From positions 1-64,000 of the forward strand of contig NZ_JWLI01000012.1 of NCBI RefSeq assembly GCF_000813965.1: a DNA stretch of 64,000 nucleotides. The letters run 5' to 3'. This document shows, piece by piece, positions 27,542-37,336 of the stretch. Origin of the DNA: Leisingera sp. ANG-M7 (GTDB taxonomy: Bacteria > Pseudomonadota > Alphaproteobacteria > Rhodobacterales > Rhodobacteraceae). The first letter of the stretch is position 1, and each line of letters begins with the position of its first letter. A program made the translations under genes and the position numbers. Below the pieces are notes generated by a model. The model ran no database searches, was not told where the DNA came from, and saw only the letters and a list, made by a program, of their open reading frames with translations.

Positions 27542-28660
27542 TCAAACCCGCATCGGCATCACGACGTAGACGGCGCTTTCGTCGCTGCCTTCGCGCATCA
27601 AGGTTGGATCACCGGAAGAGTTGAACATGAATACGGCGTTTTCGCGGTCCACCTGATTGGCAATTTCCAGCAGGTACTTGGCGTTGAAACCAATCTCCAG
27701 CCGCTCGTCGTTGTAAGCCACCGCCAGTTCTTCCTCAGCGGCACCGCTGTCCGGCGCGTTCACGGACAGGATCAGCCGGTCCTCTTCCAGTTGCAGCTTT
27801 ACCGCGCGGGAGCGTTCCGACGAAACGGTGGCAACCCGGTCCACCGCCTGGGCGAACTCGGCGGCGTCCACTTCCAGGCGGCGCGTGTTGCCTGCCGGGA
27901 TCACGCGGGTGTAGTCGGGAAAGGTGCCGTCGATGACCTTGGAGGTCAGGGTGATGTTCGGAGTGGCAAAGCGCACCTTGGTTTCAGAGACCGACACCGC
28001 GATGTCCATGTCGTCGTCGTCCAGCAGCTTGCGCAGTTCGCCCACGGTTTTGCGCGGCACGATCACGCCCGGCATGTCCTCAGCGCCCAGTGGCAGCTCC
28101 GCGTCGATACGTGCTAGGCGGTGGCCGTCGGTGGCCACGGCACGCAGAACTTTGCCGCCATCGCCCGATGACACATGCAGATAGACACCGTTCAAGTAAT
28201 AGCGGGTTTCCTCAGTCGAGATCGCGAATTTCGACTTGTCGAACAGGCGGCGCAGAACGGCGGCCTTGGCGGCGAAATTGGAGTGATACTCCGACGAAGC
28301 CATCACCGGGAAGTCTTCGCGCGGCAGGGTTGCCAGAGAGAAGTTGGAGCGCCCGGCCTCAACTGCCAGACGCCCGGTTGCGGCATCTGCGGTCAGGGTG
28401 ACCAGCGCGCCGTCAGGCAGCTTGCGGACGATCTCGTGCAGAGTGGTGGCCGCTACGGTAGTGGCACCGGCGCGTTCGACTTGGGCGGGGGCCTTATCGA
28501 CGACCTCGATATCCAGGTCGGTGGCGCGGAACTGGACGCTGTCGCCCTCGGCTTCGATCAGCACGTTTGCCAGGATCGGAATGGTGTTGCGGCGCTCGAC
28601 CACAGACTGCGCTTGGGCCACGGCCTTGAGAAGCGTGCCGCGTTCGATGCTGATCTTCAT
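27542..28660 (-). CDS. dnaN: DNA polymerase III sliding clamp (beta subunit)
   Basis: 372-residue beta clamp that encircles DNA and tethers polymerase III. Starts MKISIERGTLLKAVAQAQ and ends with the conserved VYVVMPMRV. I chose the ATG at 28660; a longer frame from 28708 adds 16 unrelated residues. The three-domain repeat layout and length are normal. In many alphaproteobacteria dnaA lies just upstream; here a dimethylglycine dehydrogenase-like gene with its own terminator takes that place. Confidence 0.97.
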   Translation of the reverse strand: MKISIERGTLLKAVAQAQSVVERRNTIPILANVLIEAEGDSVQFRATDLDIEVVDKAPAQVERAGATTVAATTLHEIVRKLPDGALVTLTADAATGRLAVEAGRSNFSLATLPREDFPVMASSEYHSNFAAKAAVLRRLFDKSKFAISTEETRYYLNGVYLHVSSGDGGKVLRAVATDGHRLARIDAELPLGAEDMPGVIVPRKTVGELRKLLDDDDMDIAVSVSETKVRFATPNITLTSKVIDGTFPDYTRVIPAGNTRRLEVDAAEFAQAVDRVATVSSERSRAVKLQLEEDRLILSVNAPDSGAAEEELAVAYNDERLEIGFNAKYLLEIANQVDRENAVFMFNSSGDPTLMREGSDESAVYVVMPMRV

Positions 28661-28850
28661 GTCCCAAATCCTCTTCGTCAGGCCCCTGTCAGTGGCCGGG
28701 ACAAGCAACCTACCTGTTTACCCCTGCCGCACAAGGCTTTTTATGGATTTCTCCAAGGGATTTCAGGCGGGGTCAAGAGGGGCTGCGCGGCTGGACCGCG
28801 AAACCGGGGTAAACGTTGCAGCAGAACCCGGTTCTATCCGGGCGGGACAG

Positions 28851-28884
28851 AAACAAAAGACGTCCCGGCACCTGGCCGGGACGT
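28851..28884 (-). terminator. rho-independent terminator after DMGDH-like gene
   Basis: Perfect 10-bp stem ACGTCCCGGC/GCCGGGACGT with 5-base loop at 28860-28884. On the minus strand it is followed by CTTTTGTTT. It ends transcription 33 bases after the stop of the oxidoreductase gene and insulates dnaN. Confidence 0.85.
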
Positions 28885-28916
28885 GATACGAGCAGGTGAA
28901 TGCACTGGAGAGGTGC

Positions 28917-31367
28917 TTAGGCCTTCACCCGCTCCGATTTCGGATCGTACATGGGCTTCAGGGAAGCTTCGGCTTTCACCTTCACGCCGCAGACGTCGAT
29001 CTCGTAGGTCGAGCCCAGCACATCCGCCGCGCTTTCGCCCTCGCAAGGCACGTAGCCCATGCCGATGGCGGCACCCAGAGTGTGGCCGTAGTTGCCGGAG
29101 CTGAGATAGCCCACATATTTGCCGTCGCGGATGATCGGCTCATTGTGGAACAAGAGCGGCTCGGGATCGGTCAGCTTGAACTGAACCATGCGGTTCTTGG
29201 GGCCGCTCTCCTTGCGTTCCAGCACCGCGGCCTTGCCGATGAAGTCGTCCTTGCCGGTGGCAACCGCAAAGCCGAGGCCTGCGTCGATCACATTATCCTC
29301 GCAGGTGATGTCGTGGCCGAAGTGGCGGAACCCCTTCTCGATCCGGCAGCTGTCCATCATGTGCATGCCGCAAAGCTTGAGCCCTATGTCCTGGCCGGCC
29401 TCCCAGAGGGTTTCGAAGGCATGGCCAGACATCTCTGCCGGGATATAGATCTCCCAGCCCAGCTCACCCACGTAGGTAACCCGGTGCACACGGGCGAGGC
29501 CCATGCCCAGTTCGATCTCTTGCGCAGTGCCAAAGGGGTTCACATCGTTGGAGAAATCATTGGGCGACACTTTCTGCAGCAGTTCACGAGAGTTCGGGCC
29601 CATTACCGCCAGTACACCCTCGCCTGCTGTCACATCAGTGAGCACGACGTTGAAACCGCCCCTGTTGCGCATCATCCAGGTCTGGTCGGCGAGGCGGGTC
29701 ACCGCCGGAGTCACCACCAGATAGACGGTCTCGCTCAACCGGGTGACGGTCACATCGGCCTCGATGCCGCCGCGGGGGTTCAGGAACTGGGTGTAGACGA
29801 TCTTGCCCGCCGGCACCGAGACATTGGCGCCGCAAATGTAGTTCAGGAACTTCTCCGCATCCGGGCCTTCGACGCGGATCTTGCCGAAGGAGGACATGTC
29901 GTACATGCCGACATTCTCGCGGACGGCGCGGTGTTCTGCCGCGGAGTTTTCAAACCAGTTCTGGCGCTTCCAGCTGTACTGGTATTCGCGTTCCTGGCCT
30001 TCATTGGCGAACCAGTTGGCGCGCTCCCAGCCGCCGATTTCGCCGAACACGGCACCCTGTTCCTTGAGGTGATAGTGGAACGGGGTGCGGCGCACGCCTC
30101 GGGCAGTGTCCTTCTGGCGGTAGGGGAAGTGGTCAGCGTAAAGCAGACCCAGGGTCTCTTTCGAGCGCTCAAACAGATAGTGCTTGTTGCCCTGGAATGG
30201 GTGCATCCGGGAGATGTCCACATCGCCGAGGTCAAACGGTTTCTGGCCGTCTTCCATCCACTGCGCCAGCGCCATGCCGGCGCCGCCCGCCGACTGGATG
30301 CCGATCGAGTTGAAGCCGGCGGCGACCCAGAAGTTGTCCATCTCCGGCGCCAGGCCGAGGTGGTAGGCATCATCCGGGGTAAAGGATTCCGGGCCGTTGA
30401 AGAACGTGTGGATACCGGCCTCCGCCAGCATCGGCATCCGGTTGCAGGCGGCCTCCAGGATCGGCTCGAAGTGGTCGAAGTCCTCGGGTAGCTGGTCGAA
30501 CTCGAAGTTGTCGGGGATACCGTTCATTGCCCAGGGCTTGGCGTTTGGTTCAAAGGCACCCAGCAGGATTTTACCTGCGTCTTCCTTGTAGTAGGCGCAT
30601 TCATCCGGCACCCGCAGCACCGGCATCTGGGCCAGGCCTTCGATGCCTTCGGTCACGATGTAGAAATGCTCACAGGCGTGCAGAGGAACGTTGACGCCTG
30701 CCATGCGGCCTACCTCGTGCCCCCACATACCGGCGCAGTTCACCACCATATCCGCCTCGATGTGGCCCTGGGACTGGCCATCATCGCTGGCCCAGTCAAC
30801 ACCGGTGACGCGGCGGCCGTTTTTGGAGATGCCGGTGACCTTGATGCGCTCTTTGACCAGCGCACCGCGCTGGCGGGCGCCCTTGGCCAGGGCCAGCGCG
30901 ATGTTGGCCGGATCCGCCTGCCCGTCGGTCGGCAGCCAGACACCGCCGGTCACGCCGTCCAGATTGATGTGCTCGTAGCGCTCCTTGACCTCCTTGGGCG
31001 ACAGTTCCTCCACCGGCACGCCAAAGGCGCGGGCCATTGCGGCGTTGCGATAGAGTTCTTCAAGCCGCTCATTTGTCAGCGCTGCGGACACTGAGCCGAC
31101 CTGACGCAAGCCGGTGGCGACACCGGTTTCTTCCTCAAGCCCCAGGTAAAGCTCTGCTGAATAACGCGCGAGCTTAGTCATGTTGGAGGACGCGCGCAGC
31201 TGGCCGATCAGGCCCGCGGCGTGCCAGGTGGTACCGGAGGTCAGCTGCTTGCGCTCCAGCAGAACCACATCCTTCCAGCCGAGCTTGGTCAGGTGATAGG
31301 CCACCGAACAGCCGATCACGCCGCCGCCGATAATCACCACGCGGGCCTTGTTGGGAAGATCGCTCAT
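28917..31367 (-). CDS. FAD/GcvT-type dimethylglycine (or sarcosine) dehydrogenase
   Basis: 816-residue cytoplasmic protein with the two-part layout of dimethylglycine and sarcosine dehydrogenases. An N-terminal DAO-type flavin domain (ARVVIIGGGVIGCSVAYHL, and TSGTTWHAAGLIGQL around the covalent-flavin region) is followed by a C-terminal folate-binding GcvT-like domain (GELGWEIYIPAEM, KDDFIGKAA). It oxidatively removes a methyl group, passing formaldehyde equivalents to tetrahydrofolate. AGGAG precedes the ATG at 31367. It is the last gene of the cluster and a paralogue of the gene at 34492. The exact substrate is not fixed by sequence. Confidence 0.88.
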   Translation of the reverse strand: MSDLPNKARVVIIGGGVIGCSVAYHLTKLGWKDVVLLERKQLTSGTTWHAAGLIGQLRASSNMTKLARYSAELYLGLEEETGVATGLRQVGSVSAALTNERLEELYRNAAMARAFGVPVEELSPKEVKERYEHINLDGVTGGVWLPTDGQADPANIALALAKGARQRGALVKERIKVTGISKNGRRVTGVDWASDDGQSQGHIEADMVVNCAGMWGHEVGRMAGVNVPLHACEHFYIVTEGIEGLAQMPVLRVPDECAYYKEDAGKILLGAFEPNAKPWAMNGIPDNFEFDQLPEDFDHFEPILEAACNRMPMLAEAGIHTFFNGPESFTPDDAYHLGLAPEMDNFWVAAGFNSIGIQSAGGAGMALAQWMEDGQKPFDLGDVDISRMHPFQGNKHYLFERSKETLGLLYADHFPYRQKDTARGVRRTPFHYHLKEQGAVFGEIGGWERANWFANEGQEREYQYSWKRQNWFENSAAEHRAVRENVGMYDMSSFGKIRVEGPDAEKFLNYICGANVSVPAGKIVYTQFLNPRGGIEADVTVTRLSETVYLVVTPAVTRLADQTWMMRNRGGFNVVLTDVTAGEGVLAVMGPNSRELLQKVSPNDFSNDVNPFGTAQEIELGMGLARVHRVTYVGELGWEIYIPAEMSGHAFETLWEAGQDIGLKLCGMHMMDSCRIEKGFRHFGHDITCEDNVIDAGLGFAVATGKDDFIGKAAVLERKESGPKNRMVQFKLTDPEPLLFHNEPIIRDGKYVGYLSSGNYGHTLGAAIGMGYVPCEGESAADVLGSTYEIDVCGVKVKAEASLKPMYDPKSERVKA

Positions 31368-31450
31368 GTCATCGCTCCTGAATGAGGGTTTGCGCCTGAT
31401 TATCACGAACAGGCGGCGCAAAATGCATCAAAAACGTCAGACTCCCGGAG

Positions 31451-32464
31451 CTATTCTCCGGCCTTTAGGATTTTTTCTGAACCATCCTCGCCCAGTCGGC
31501 GGCGCTTGCGCAGAGCAAAGGGAGTAATGCCGAAGAAGCTCTTGTAAAGACTGGAGAACCCATTTGGAAATCCACAGGCAAGACCGATCTCGCGGACGCT
31601 CATGGTGGTATTGAGCAACAAGTTGTTGGCCTTGGAAAGCCGCATTTCCCGGTAAAACCCATTGGGAGTGGTCCCCAGGAAAGTCTTGAACTTGCGCTCC
31701 AGCGAGCGGGTGGAGATGCCTAGCTCACCGACAATGTCGCTGATCGGCACCGGTTCCTCGATGTTGTCCTGCATGATGCGGATGCAGTGGTCCAGATCGC
31801 TGTCTCCGGTGATGGTCGGCTTGGCGCCGGCAAAAGGCTGCAGCGAGGAGAAATCGCGCACCTGTTCGTGCAGCATGATGTTGCCCACGGTCATCTGCGC
31901 CGCAGCAGAGGTCAGCCTGCCGACCAGCGCCAGGATGATATCGACGGTGGACCCCATGCCAGCGCAGGTCACCACCAGCCCGTCCTCGCTAGCCAGCGCG
32001 TGGCTGGAATCGTTCAGCCCCATCCGCTCGCGCAGCAGGGCGGAGTTTTCCCAATGAGTCGTCAGCCGCCCGGAAGCCCCGCCCTGGTCACGGATATAGC
32101 GCGCCGCGGCCTCGGCCAGCAGGTAGACCTTGATATCGCGGCAGGTGTAGCTGGAAATCACCCGTCCCAGGCTGAGGCCTGGATGGTCCGGGTCCGAGTT
32201 GCCAAGGAAGAAGGCGAAATCCGCGTCCGGCTTGGCCGCGAAAGGTTCAGTTTCCACGCTTAGGCCCGCCCGGCAGCCCACCCGGCCACCCTGCAGCGAG
32301 CGGACGGTCCATTTGAACGGCGGCTGGGCCAGCACGCGGTTGGCGATCCGCAGAACCTCCAGAATCGCCGACATCTCGATCAGGACAAATCCTTCGGTGA
32401 CGATGATGTCGATGTGCCAGACCCGGGCCGGTTCTGCCGCTTTGAGTTTTTCCGGAGCTGCCAT
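31451..32464 (-). CDS. GlxA-family AraC-type regulator
   Basis: 337-residue regulator: an N-terminal DJ-1/PfpI-like sensor domain (about residues 20-200) and a C-terminal AraC helix-turn-helix (ELGISTRSLERKFKTFLGTTP, then IGLACGFPNGFSSLYKSFFG). Members such as GbdR activate glycine betaine and dimethylglycine catabolism genes, which matches its neighbours on both sides. A strong GGAGGGG site precedes the ATG. Likely activator of this cluster; effector inferred. Confidence 0.9.
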   Translation of the reverse strand: MAAPEKLKAAEPARVWHIDIIVTEGFVLIEMSAILEVLRIANRVLAQPPFKWTVRSLQGGRVGCRAGLSVETEPFAAKPDADFAFFLGNSDPDHPGLSLGRVISSYTCRDIKVYLLAEAAARYIRDQGGASGRLTTHWENSALLRERMGLNDSSHALASEDGLVVTCAGMGSTVDIILALVGRLTSAAAQMTVGNIMLHEQVRDFSSLQPFAGAKPTITGDSDLDHCIRIMQDNIEEPVPISDIVGELGISTRSLERKFKTFLGTTPNGFYREMRLSKANNLLLNTTMSVREIGLACGFPNGFSSLYKSFFGITPFALRKRRRLGEDGSEKILKAGE

Positions 32465-32482
32465 GCTGATCCCCTCCCCTGG

Positions 32483-33379
32483 TCAGACGATCCGATGCCC
32501 GGCCGCGCGCAAACAGCGGGCCAGTTCGGCAATATGGTCCGGGCCGACTTCACAGCAGCCGCCGACGATCGTAGCGCCTTGGGCAACCCAGCCCATGGCA
32601 AATTCCGCGTAGGCCTTGGGCCCCAGATCCTGACGCTGCTGCAGCGCGTCCACGGTGGGGGCATCTTTCAGAAACCCCTCGGAAATCCGGGTGAAACCGT
32701 TGGCATATGCGCCGCAGGGCTTGTCGAAGCTCTTTACGATTTCCAGGCCTGCGCCGACGACCTCGGGGCGCGAACAGTTGAGCAGGACCGCCTCTGGCTG
32801 GAAATCCTCGACCACCGCCGCGAGGTCCGCCAGCGGCTCGCCGGAACGCAGCAGCGTTCCGTCTTCATCGGAAACAGAAGCCGCCAGCCACACTGGTTTC
32901 GCCGTCCCGGCGCAGCCAAGCAGCGCCCCCTTAGCGTGTTCGATAGATGACACGGTTTCGATCAGGTACAGATCCGCCTGCGGGTCCAGCAGCTGAACAA
33001 GCTCTGCGTAGACCGGTGCGGCCTCCTGGTGCGGCGGGCAGATATCCGGGCGGTAAGAGGCAATCAGCGGCCCCAGCGCAGCGGCGACACGGCCTGAGCC
33101 GTGGGCGTCCCGTGCAGCGGTTGCCTGAGCGGCCGCCGTGGACAGCAGCTCTTCGAAATGCTCCTCGATGCCTGCGCGGACCAAGCGGTCGCGCAGCACC
33201 GCATAGGTGTTCATGGTGGCCATTGTGGCCCCGGCAGCAAAGTAGTCCGCGTGAATGCCGCCGACCACATCCGGCTTTTCGATCATCACGGAGGTTGACC
33301 ACAGCGGCGTCGCCCGGTCGCCGGACCGTTTGACGACCTCCTGCCCTATCGAGCCGTCAAGAAGGATGATGTCTGTCAT
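32483..33379 (-). CDS. homocysteine S-methyltransferase-family protein
   Basis: 298-residue TIM-barrel methyltransferase. The zinc ligands are present: Cys in VLLNCSRPE and the Cys pair in VGGCCEVGPDHI. Family members move a methyl group from betaine, S-methylmethionine or similar donors to homocysteine. Its place between demethylating dehydrogenases suggests it takes the first methyl from a betaine-like donor. It overlaps the downstream end of the MDR gene by four bases, so both are in one operon. Confidence 0.88.
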   Translation of the reverse strand: MTDIILLDGSIGQEVVKRSGDRATPLWSTSVMIEKPDVVGGIHADYFAAGATMATMNTYAVLRDRLVRAGIEEHFEELLSTAAAQATAARDAHGSGRVAAALGPLIASYRPDICPPHQEAAPVYAELVQLLDPQADLYLIETVSSIEHAKGALLGCAGTAKPVWLAASVSDEDGTLLRSGEPLADLAAVVEDFQPEAVLLNCSRPEVVGAGLEIVKSFDKPCGAYANGFTRISEGFLKDAPTVDALQQRQDLGPKAYAEFAMGWVAQGATIVGGCCEVGPDHIAELARCLRAAGHRIV

Positions 33380-34446
33380 GGGGCCTCCTGCGGGGGAATC
33401 AGGACCAGTTTGCCCGGAAACGCCTTACTCATGAAATCGGATTGCGCCTGGGCTATGTTCTGCAGGGGATAGGTTGCCGAGACCAATGGGCGGATTGCGC
33501 CGGAATTTATCAGCTCCACCAGTTCGGCAAAGACCGCACGCGGGGAAAAGGTGCAGCCGTGGATGGTGATGTCACGCAGGTAAATCTCGCGCAGGTCCGC
33601 TATGACGATCGGGCCGGCAATGGCGCCGGAGACCGCGTAATGCCCGCCGGGCCGCAGCGCCTGTATCAGGGCGGGCCATGCCGGGCCGCCGACCACGTCG
33701 ATGACGGCATCGAATCTGCCCGGTTCTGGAGATTCCTCGCGGCCGATGATGCTGCCCGCCCCCATCGCGGTCACCGCCTCCGACTTAGCGGGCGATGTCT
33801 GGCCGGTCACTTGCGCACCAAGATGGGCCGCCAGCTGCACCGCAGCCAGCCCGACTCCGCCGGAAGCGCCGGTCACCAGCACCCGCTGGCCACCGGAGAC
33901 ACCGGCACGGTGCAGCAGGTTCCAGGCGGTTCCATAGGCACAAGGCATCGCCGCAATCTCGGTATCGGACAGGGGAGAGGCGCTGACGTCGAACAATTCT
34001 GCTGCCTCCATCAGGCAATATTGCGCGAAAGCACCGTCAAGCTCTGATCCCAAGGCGACGAAAGCCACGGGGTTGTCCGGCTCCGGCCGGGGTATATTGG
34101 TCTGGCTGGTAACTCGCTGCCCCGCGCGGATCGTACCAGTGCCCGGGCCGGTCTCGACCACCACGCCGCACAGGTCGCCGCCTTGGATGCGGGGCAAGCT
34201 CAGGGCGCCACCCCAGCCGCCGGCCTCGACCTCAGCGTCATCGCCAACTGCATCCGTGGCCCCGGTCACATTTGACGAGTACCATCCGATCCGGGTGTTG
34301 ATATCGGTGTTGTTGACGCCAACCGCCAAGACCTTGACCAGCACCTGCCCCGGTCCTGGAACCGGAACAGGAATATCTTCACGCCATTCGAGCGCATCCG
34401 GCCCGCCATGCCGGGTCAAACAGACGCCTTTCATCATCTGGGCCAT
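33376..34446 (-). CDS. MDR-family zinc-independent alcohol dehydrogenase/quinone oxidoreductase
   Basis: 356-residue medium-chain dehydrogenase/reductase. N-terminal GroES-like part (VLAVGVNNTDINTR), then a Rossmann fold with VLVTGASGGVGLAAVQLA at about residues 190-210. The zinc ligands of classic alcohol dehydrogenases are not evident, so it is closer to quinone oxidoreductases. GGAGG precedes the ATG. Coexpressed with the methyltransferase gene; the substrate in this pathway is unknown. Confidence 0.88.
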   Translation of the reverse strand: MAQMMKGVCLTRHGGPDALEWREDIPVPVPGPGQVLVKVLAVGVNNTDINTRIGWYSSNVTGATDAVGDDAEVEAGGWGGALSLPRIQGGDLCGVVVETGPGTGTIRAGQRVTSQTNIPRPEPDNPVAFVALGSELDGAFAQYCLMEAAELFDVSASPLSDTEIAAMPCAYGTAWNLLHRAGVSGGQRVLVTGASGGVGLAAVQLAAHLGAQVTGQTSPAKSEAVTAMGAGSIIGREESPEPGRFDAVIDVVGGPAWPALIQALRPGGHYAVSGAIAGPIVIADLREIYLRDITIHGCTFSPRAVFAELVELINSGAIRPLVSATYPLQNIAQAQSDFMSKAFPGKLVLIPPQEAP

Positions 34447-34491
34447 CGCTGAAGCCTCCAGAATTAAGCGTGACAGGCCGACCCTAGCACA

Positions 34492-36939
34492 TCAGGCCCG
34501 CAGGCGCTCGTTGGCCGGATCCCACAGCGGTTCGTCTTTCTGAACCACCGCACGGCATTTCTCACCGTAGATCTCGACCTCCAGCTCAGTGCCCGGCACG
34601 GCCAGATCGGTGCGCACCATGCCCAGAGCGATGGAGGCGTCGACGCGGTAGCCCCAATCGCCGGAGGTGGTCTCGCCCACGATTTCGCCATCTTTCCAGA
34701 TGCAGGACATATAAGGCGCATCGGCATCCCCAGCTTCGACAATCAGAGTCACAAAGGACTTGTTCACGCCCTGCTGCTTTTCGTTCTGGATCGCAGCCTT
34801 GCCCGGGAAATCCTGCGGCTTGTCCAGTTTGACGAACCGCTCCAGACCGCCTTCGAGCAGTGAGTAGTCGGTGCTGAGATCGCCCTTCCAAGTGCGGTAG
34901 CCTTTTTCGATCCGCAGGGAGTTCAGCGCGTACATGCCGAACGGCTTGGCACCGCCTGCGAGCAGGGCGTCGTAGATCGCCGGCTGGTGCTCGTTGGCAC
35001 AGTGAACTTCCCAGCCCAGTTCGCCGGCAAAGGACACCCGCGCCAGGAAGGCGGGTTTGCCTGCCACTGTGGCTTCCTGATGGGTCAGCCAGCCGAGCGA
35101 CAGGTCAGCGTCCGAGATACCCGCCAGCAGCTCCCGCGATTTCGGACCGGTAACGATCATAGTCGCGAATTCGGTGGTGCGGTCGGTCAGGGTCAGACCC
35201 GCGGGCAGTGCTTTGCGCAAGATCTCGAAGTCGTGCCACTGGGCCGAGCCCGCGGTGATCATGGTGAAGTGGTCTTCGCCATGACGAATGCAGGACATCT
35301 CGGTCAGAATACGGCCGCGGTCGTCCGAGAAGTAGACCAGGTTCATCCGGCCCACCTTGGGCAGGCCGCCAGTCACCATACCGCGCAGGAATTCTGCAGC
35401 GCCCTCGCCGTCCAGGTTGAAGCGGGAAAAACCGGGCAGATCCAGCACGCCAACCCCGTCGCGAACAGCTTCGCATTCTTCCTTGATCCGCTGCTGCCAC
35501 GGGCCGGAGCGGCCCCAGGTATGGGTGGCTTCCTCAGAAGTGTCGTCACCCGGCTGCGCGAACCAGTTGGCCCGCTCCCAGCCGTTGTAGACACCCATCT
35601 GGCCGCCCAATTCTTTGACCTTGGCGTGCACCTGCGACAGTTTCTTGTCGCGCGCAGCGGGCCATTCGTGGTGCGGGAAGTGCATGGCGTATTCGTTGCC
35701 GTATACTTCCAGGCCTTTCTGGTTGCAGTAGTCCTGGTCGGTGTAGTCGGTATAGCGGCGCGGATCGACGGCCCACATGTCCCACTCAGTGTGGCCATCG
35801 ACGATCCATTCGGCCAGCACCTTGCCGGCACCGCCGCCCTGGGCGATACCGAAGGTAAAGCTGTGTGCCTCAAAAGCGTTTGTCACACCCGGCATCGGAC
35901 CGATCATCGGCAGACCGTCGGGAGCATAGGGAATCGGACCGTTGATCACGCTGGAGACACCGGAGGTCGCCATCAGCGGCACCCGCTCCATCGCATCGGT
36001 GACAATATCCTCGATCCGGTCCAGGTCTTCCTGCCACAGCTGGAACGAGAAGTCCTCAGGCATCGGATCGTCTTCGGTCAGCCAGTGGCCTTTGCAGTTC
36101 GGCTCGTAGGGGCCGAGGTTGTAGCCGTGCTTTTCCTGACGCAGGTAGTAAGACACGTCCACGTCGCGGATCAGGGGCAGCTTGCAGCCATGTTCCTTCG
36201 ACCAGGCTTCGACCTCGGGGATCTGTTCGGTCAACAGATACTGGTGCTCCATCACCATGGCAGGCACGGTACGGCCGCCGAAGGGCTTGAACATCTCACC
36301 CACGCGCTGCGCGTAGTAACCGGCGGCATTCACCACATAGTCGCAGTCGATGTTGCCTTTTTCAGTGTGCACGGTCCAGGTGCCGTCTTCGTGCTGGGTC
36401 ACACTGGTCGCCGGGGTGAAGCGCAGAATCTTTGCGCCCATATCGCGCGCACCTTTGGCCAAGGCTTGGGTCAGCTGTGCCGGGTCGATGTCGCCATCGG
36501 TCGGGTCATAGAGAACCCCCGCCAGGTCATGGGTCTCCAGGAACGGATAGTGTTCCTTGGTTTCTTCCGGGGTCCACATTTCCATCGGGATACCCTGGTA
36601 GCGGCCCATGGACATGGCGCGTTCGAATTCCTGCATCCGCTCTTTGGTGTGTGCCAGACGGATCGAGCCCGAAACATGGTAGTTCATCGGGTAGTCGACC
36701 TCTTCAGCCAAGCCTGAATACAGTTCGGTCGAGTAGCGCTGCATGTTCATGATCGCCCAGGAGGTCGAGAAAGTCGGCACATTGCCGGCCGCGTGCCAGG
36801 TCGAGCCAGCAGTCAGCTCGTTCTTCTCCAGAAGCACACAATCGGTCCAGCCTTTCTTGGCCAGATGATAAAGCGATGAGCAGCCGACGACGCCGCCGCC
36901 GATGATGACCACACGGGCCTTGGATGGAAAATCAGACAT
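34492..36939 (-). CDS. FAD/GcvT-type dimethylglycine dehydrogenase paralogue
   Basis: 815-residue protein with the same two domains as the gene at 28917: flavin domain (ARVVIIGGGVVGCSSLYHLAKKG and TAGSTWHAAGNVPTF) and folate-type C-terminal domain (GELGWEVHCANEH). The flavin-anchoring His and the overall length match. The two copies are clearly diverged, so they probably take different methylated substrates (for example dimethylglycine and a related amine). It follows a GFA-family gene after 15 bases, which suggests that formaldehyde is handled locally. Confidence 0.88.
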   Translation of the reverse strand: MSDFPSKARVVIIGGGVVGCSSLYHLAKKGWTDCVLLEKNELTAGSTWHAAGNVPTFSTSWAIMNMQRYSTELYSGLAEEVDYPMNYHVSGSIRLAHTKERMQEFERAMSMGRYQGIPMEMWTPEETKEHYPFLETHDLAGVLYDPTDGDIDPAQLTQALAKGARDMGAKILRFTPATSVTQHEDGTWTVHTEKGNIDCDYVVNAAGYYAQRVGEMFKPFGGRTVPAMVMEHQYLLTEQIPEVEAWSKEHGCKLPLIRDVDVSYYLRQEKHGYNLGPYEPNCKGHWLTEDDPMPEDFSFQLWQEDLDRIEDIVTDAMERVPLMATSGVSSVINGPIPYAPDGLPMIGPMPGVTNAFEAHSFTFGIAQGGGAGKVLAEWIVDGHTEWDMWAVDPRRYTDYTDQDYCNQKGLEVYGNEYAMHFPHHEWPAARDKKLSQVHAKVKELGGQMGVYNGWERANWFAQPGDDTSEEATHTWGRSGPWQQRIKEECEAVRDGVGVLDLPGFSRFNLDGEGAAEFLRGMVTGGLPKVGRMNLVYFSDDRGRILTEMSCIRHGEDHFTMITAGSAQWHDFEILRKALPAGLTLTDRTTEFATMIVTGPKSRELLAGISDADLSLGWLTHQEATVAGKPAFLARVSFAGELGWEVHCANEHQPAIYDALLAGGAKPFGMYALNSLRIEKGYRTWKGDLSTDYSLLEGGLERFVKLDKPQDFPGKAAIQNEKQQGVNKSFVTLIVEAGDADAPYMSCIWKDGEIVGETTSGDWGYRVDASIALGMVRTDLAVPGTELEVEIYGEKCRAVVQKDEPLWDPANERLRA

Positions 36940-36954
36940 GTTCGCTCCCTAGTC

Positions 36955-37326
36955 TCAGTCTTCTTGCGGCACGCCGTCCGCAATCCGGTAGTAGTCGCCC
37001 TTGGAGGCGGTAAAGATGTGCTTTTCGACGCTGAGACCGGTGTTCCCGTCGACAGCGCCCAAAGCGAAACTTGTGGTGTCTTCACCCGCACCCTTCCAGA
37101 ACAGGAAGGAGCCACAACGCGGGCAGCTGCCGCGTTCGGCCTGCGGCGTCGCCTCGAACCAGTTCACGGGTCCGGTGATCGTGAGGTCTGCGTCGCGCAC
37201 CTGGGCAGAGGCCCAGATGCCGCCGGATTGCTTGCGGCACTGGCTGCAATGGCACATTGAGGCATTTTGCGGCTTGGCCGCGGTCTCAAAATAGATGTCG
37301 CCGCAGAGGCAGGAACCCTTGATCAT
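36955..37326 (-). CDS. GFA-family (glutathione-dependent formaldehyde-activating) protein
   Basis: 123-residue zinc protein of the GFA/CENP-V family. Zinc cysteines are arranged as CLCG (residues 6-9), CHCSQCRK (26-33) and CPRCGS (about 73-78). Family members are linked to formaldehyde-glutathione chemistry. Just upstream in the operon of a demethylating dehydrogenase, it may capture released formaldehyde. The enzymatic role of many family members is not proven. Confidence 0.87.
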   Translation of the reverse strand: MIKGSCLCGDIYFETAAKPQNASMCHCSQCRKQSGGIWASAQVRDADLTITGPVNWFEATPQAERGSCPRCGSFLFWKGAGEDTTSFALGAVDGNTGLSVEKHIFTASKGDYYRIADGVPQED

Positions 37327-37336
37327 GACCTTCCTC

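Noticed and set aside
28175-30491. Long plus-strand frames across dnaN and the dehydrogenase gene
   Set aside because: Shadows of GC-rich minus-strand genes; the true genes have clear family motifs.
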